This document shows, in pieces, positions 6,075 to 6,120 of a stretch of DNA of 6,120 nucleotides. Location: the NCBI GenBank assembly GCA_029862935.1, contig JAOTWK010000224.1, positions 1 to 6,120 on the forward strand, read 5' to 3'. Within the stretch, counting starts at the first letter, position 1. Each line of letters starts with the position of its first letter. This stretch comes from Gemmatimonadota bacterium. GTDB lineage: Bacteria; Gemmatimonadota; Gemmatimonadetes; Gemmatimonadales; GWC2-71-9. The notes below the pieces were generated by a model. The model made no database searches. It was not told the DNA's origin and saw only the letters and a program-made list of their open reading frames with translations. The position numbers and the translations under genes were made by a program.

Positions 6075-6120
6075 TGGTGGGCCGTCAGGGTCTCGAACCC
6101 TGGACCAACGGGTTAAAAGA
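6075..6120 (-). tRNA. tRNA-Lys(UUU), 3' part; gene continues beyond the window
   Basis: Read on the minus strand from the edge: anticodon loop CTTTTAA (6119-6113, anticodon TTT), anticodon 3' stem CCCGT (6112-6108), variable loop TGGTC (6107-6103), T-stem CAGGG and CCCTG around TTCGAGA (6102-6086), acceptor strand ACGGCCC (6085-6079), discriminator A (6078) and encoded CCA (6077-6075). The variable loop, the ACGNCCC acceptor strand and the anticodon loop all match bacterial tRNA-Lys. The single visible base of the 5' anticodon stem (T, 6120) would not pair with C39. With the 5' half unseen, a mismatch or a degenerate gene cannot be excluded. It is the presumed integration target for the element that leaves the repeat at 1065-1100. 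Confidence 0.82.

Overview
This is a GC-rich bacterial window. By hand count most of it is about 65-72% G+C, with a poorer patch near 4261-4740 at about 59%. It carries a methanethiol S-methyltransferase, a large Tat-exported molybdoenzyme of the D-liganded (type II) DMSO-reductase group, and a PilZ protein. The gene mix fits a proteobacterial or former deltaproteobacterial lineage (Myxococcota, Desulfobacterota, Binatota-like), but nothing here fixes the taxon.

Layout. (1) 65-841 (+) encodes a MddA-type membrane methyltransferase, which makes dimethyl sulfide from methanethiol. (2) 842-1058 is non-coding and rich in inverted repeats. (3) 1065-1100 is a truncated copy of the 3' end of a tRNA-Lys gene. 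(4) 1197-4079 (+) encodes a 960-residue molybdopterin oxidoreductase catalytic subunit related to NarG, EbdA, DdhA and SerA. None of its usual partners (four-cluster ferredoxin beta, heme b gamma, TorD-like delta) is present. (5) 4080-4293 has no convincing gene, only a 55-codon start-less reading frame. (6) 4294-4725 (-) is a small lipoprotein-like ORF in the GC-poorer patch, flanked by short direct repeats resembling integron attC ends. (7) 4902-5165 (-) is a small hypothetical ORF. (8) 5236-5835 (-) is a PilZ-domain protein with a proline-rich linker and a C-terminal mini-domain. (9) 6075-6120 (-) is the 3' part of a tRNA-Lys(UUU) gene that continues past the window edge.

The main structural observation is that the 3' 36 nt of the tRNA-Lys gene at the right edge are repeated exactly at 1065-1100 in the same orientation. 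Between them lie about 5.0 kb holding the molybdoenzyme, the lipoprotein, the small ORF and the PilZ gene. This is the geometry of an element integrated at a tRNA 3' end: tRNA gene, insert, displaced 3' fragment. No integrase is visible, so it is either a relic or an integrase-less island. mddA lies just outside it.

Functionally, MddA produces dimethyl sulfide. One branch of the molybdoenzyme family (DdhA) oxidises dimethyl sulfide to DMSO. The adjacency is suggestive, but the family also contains hydrocarbon and steroid hydroxylases and oxyanion reductases, so the substrate cannot be set from this window.
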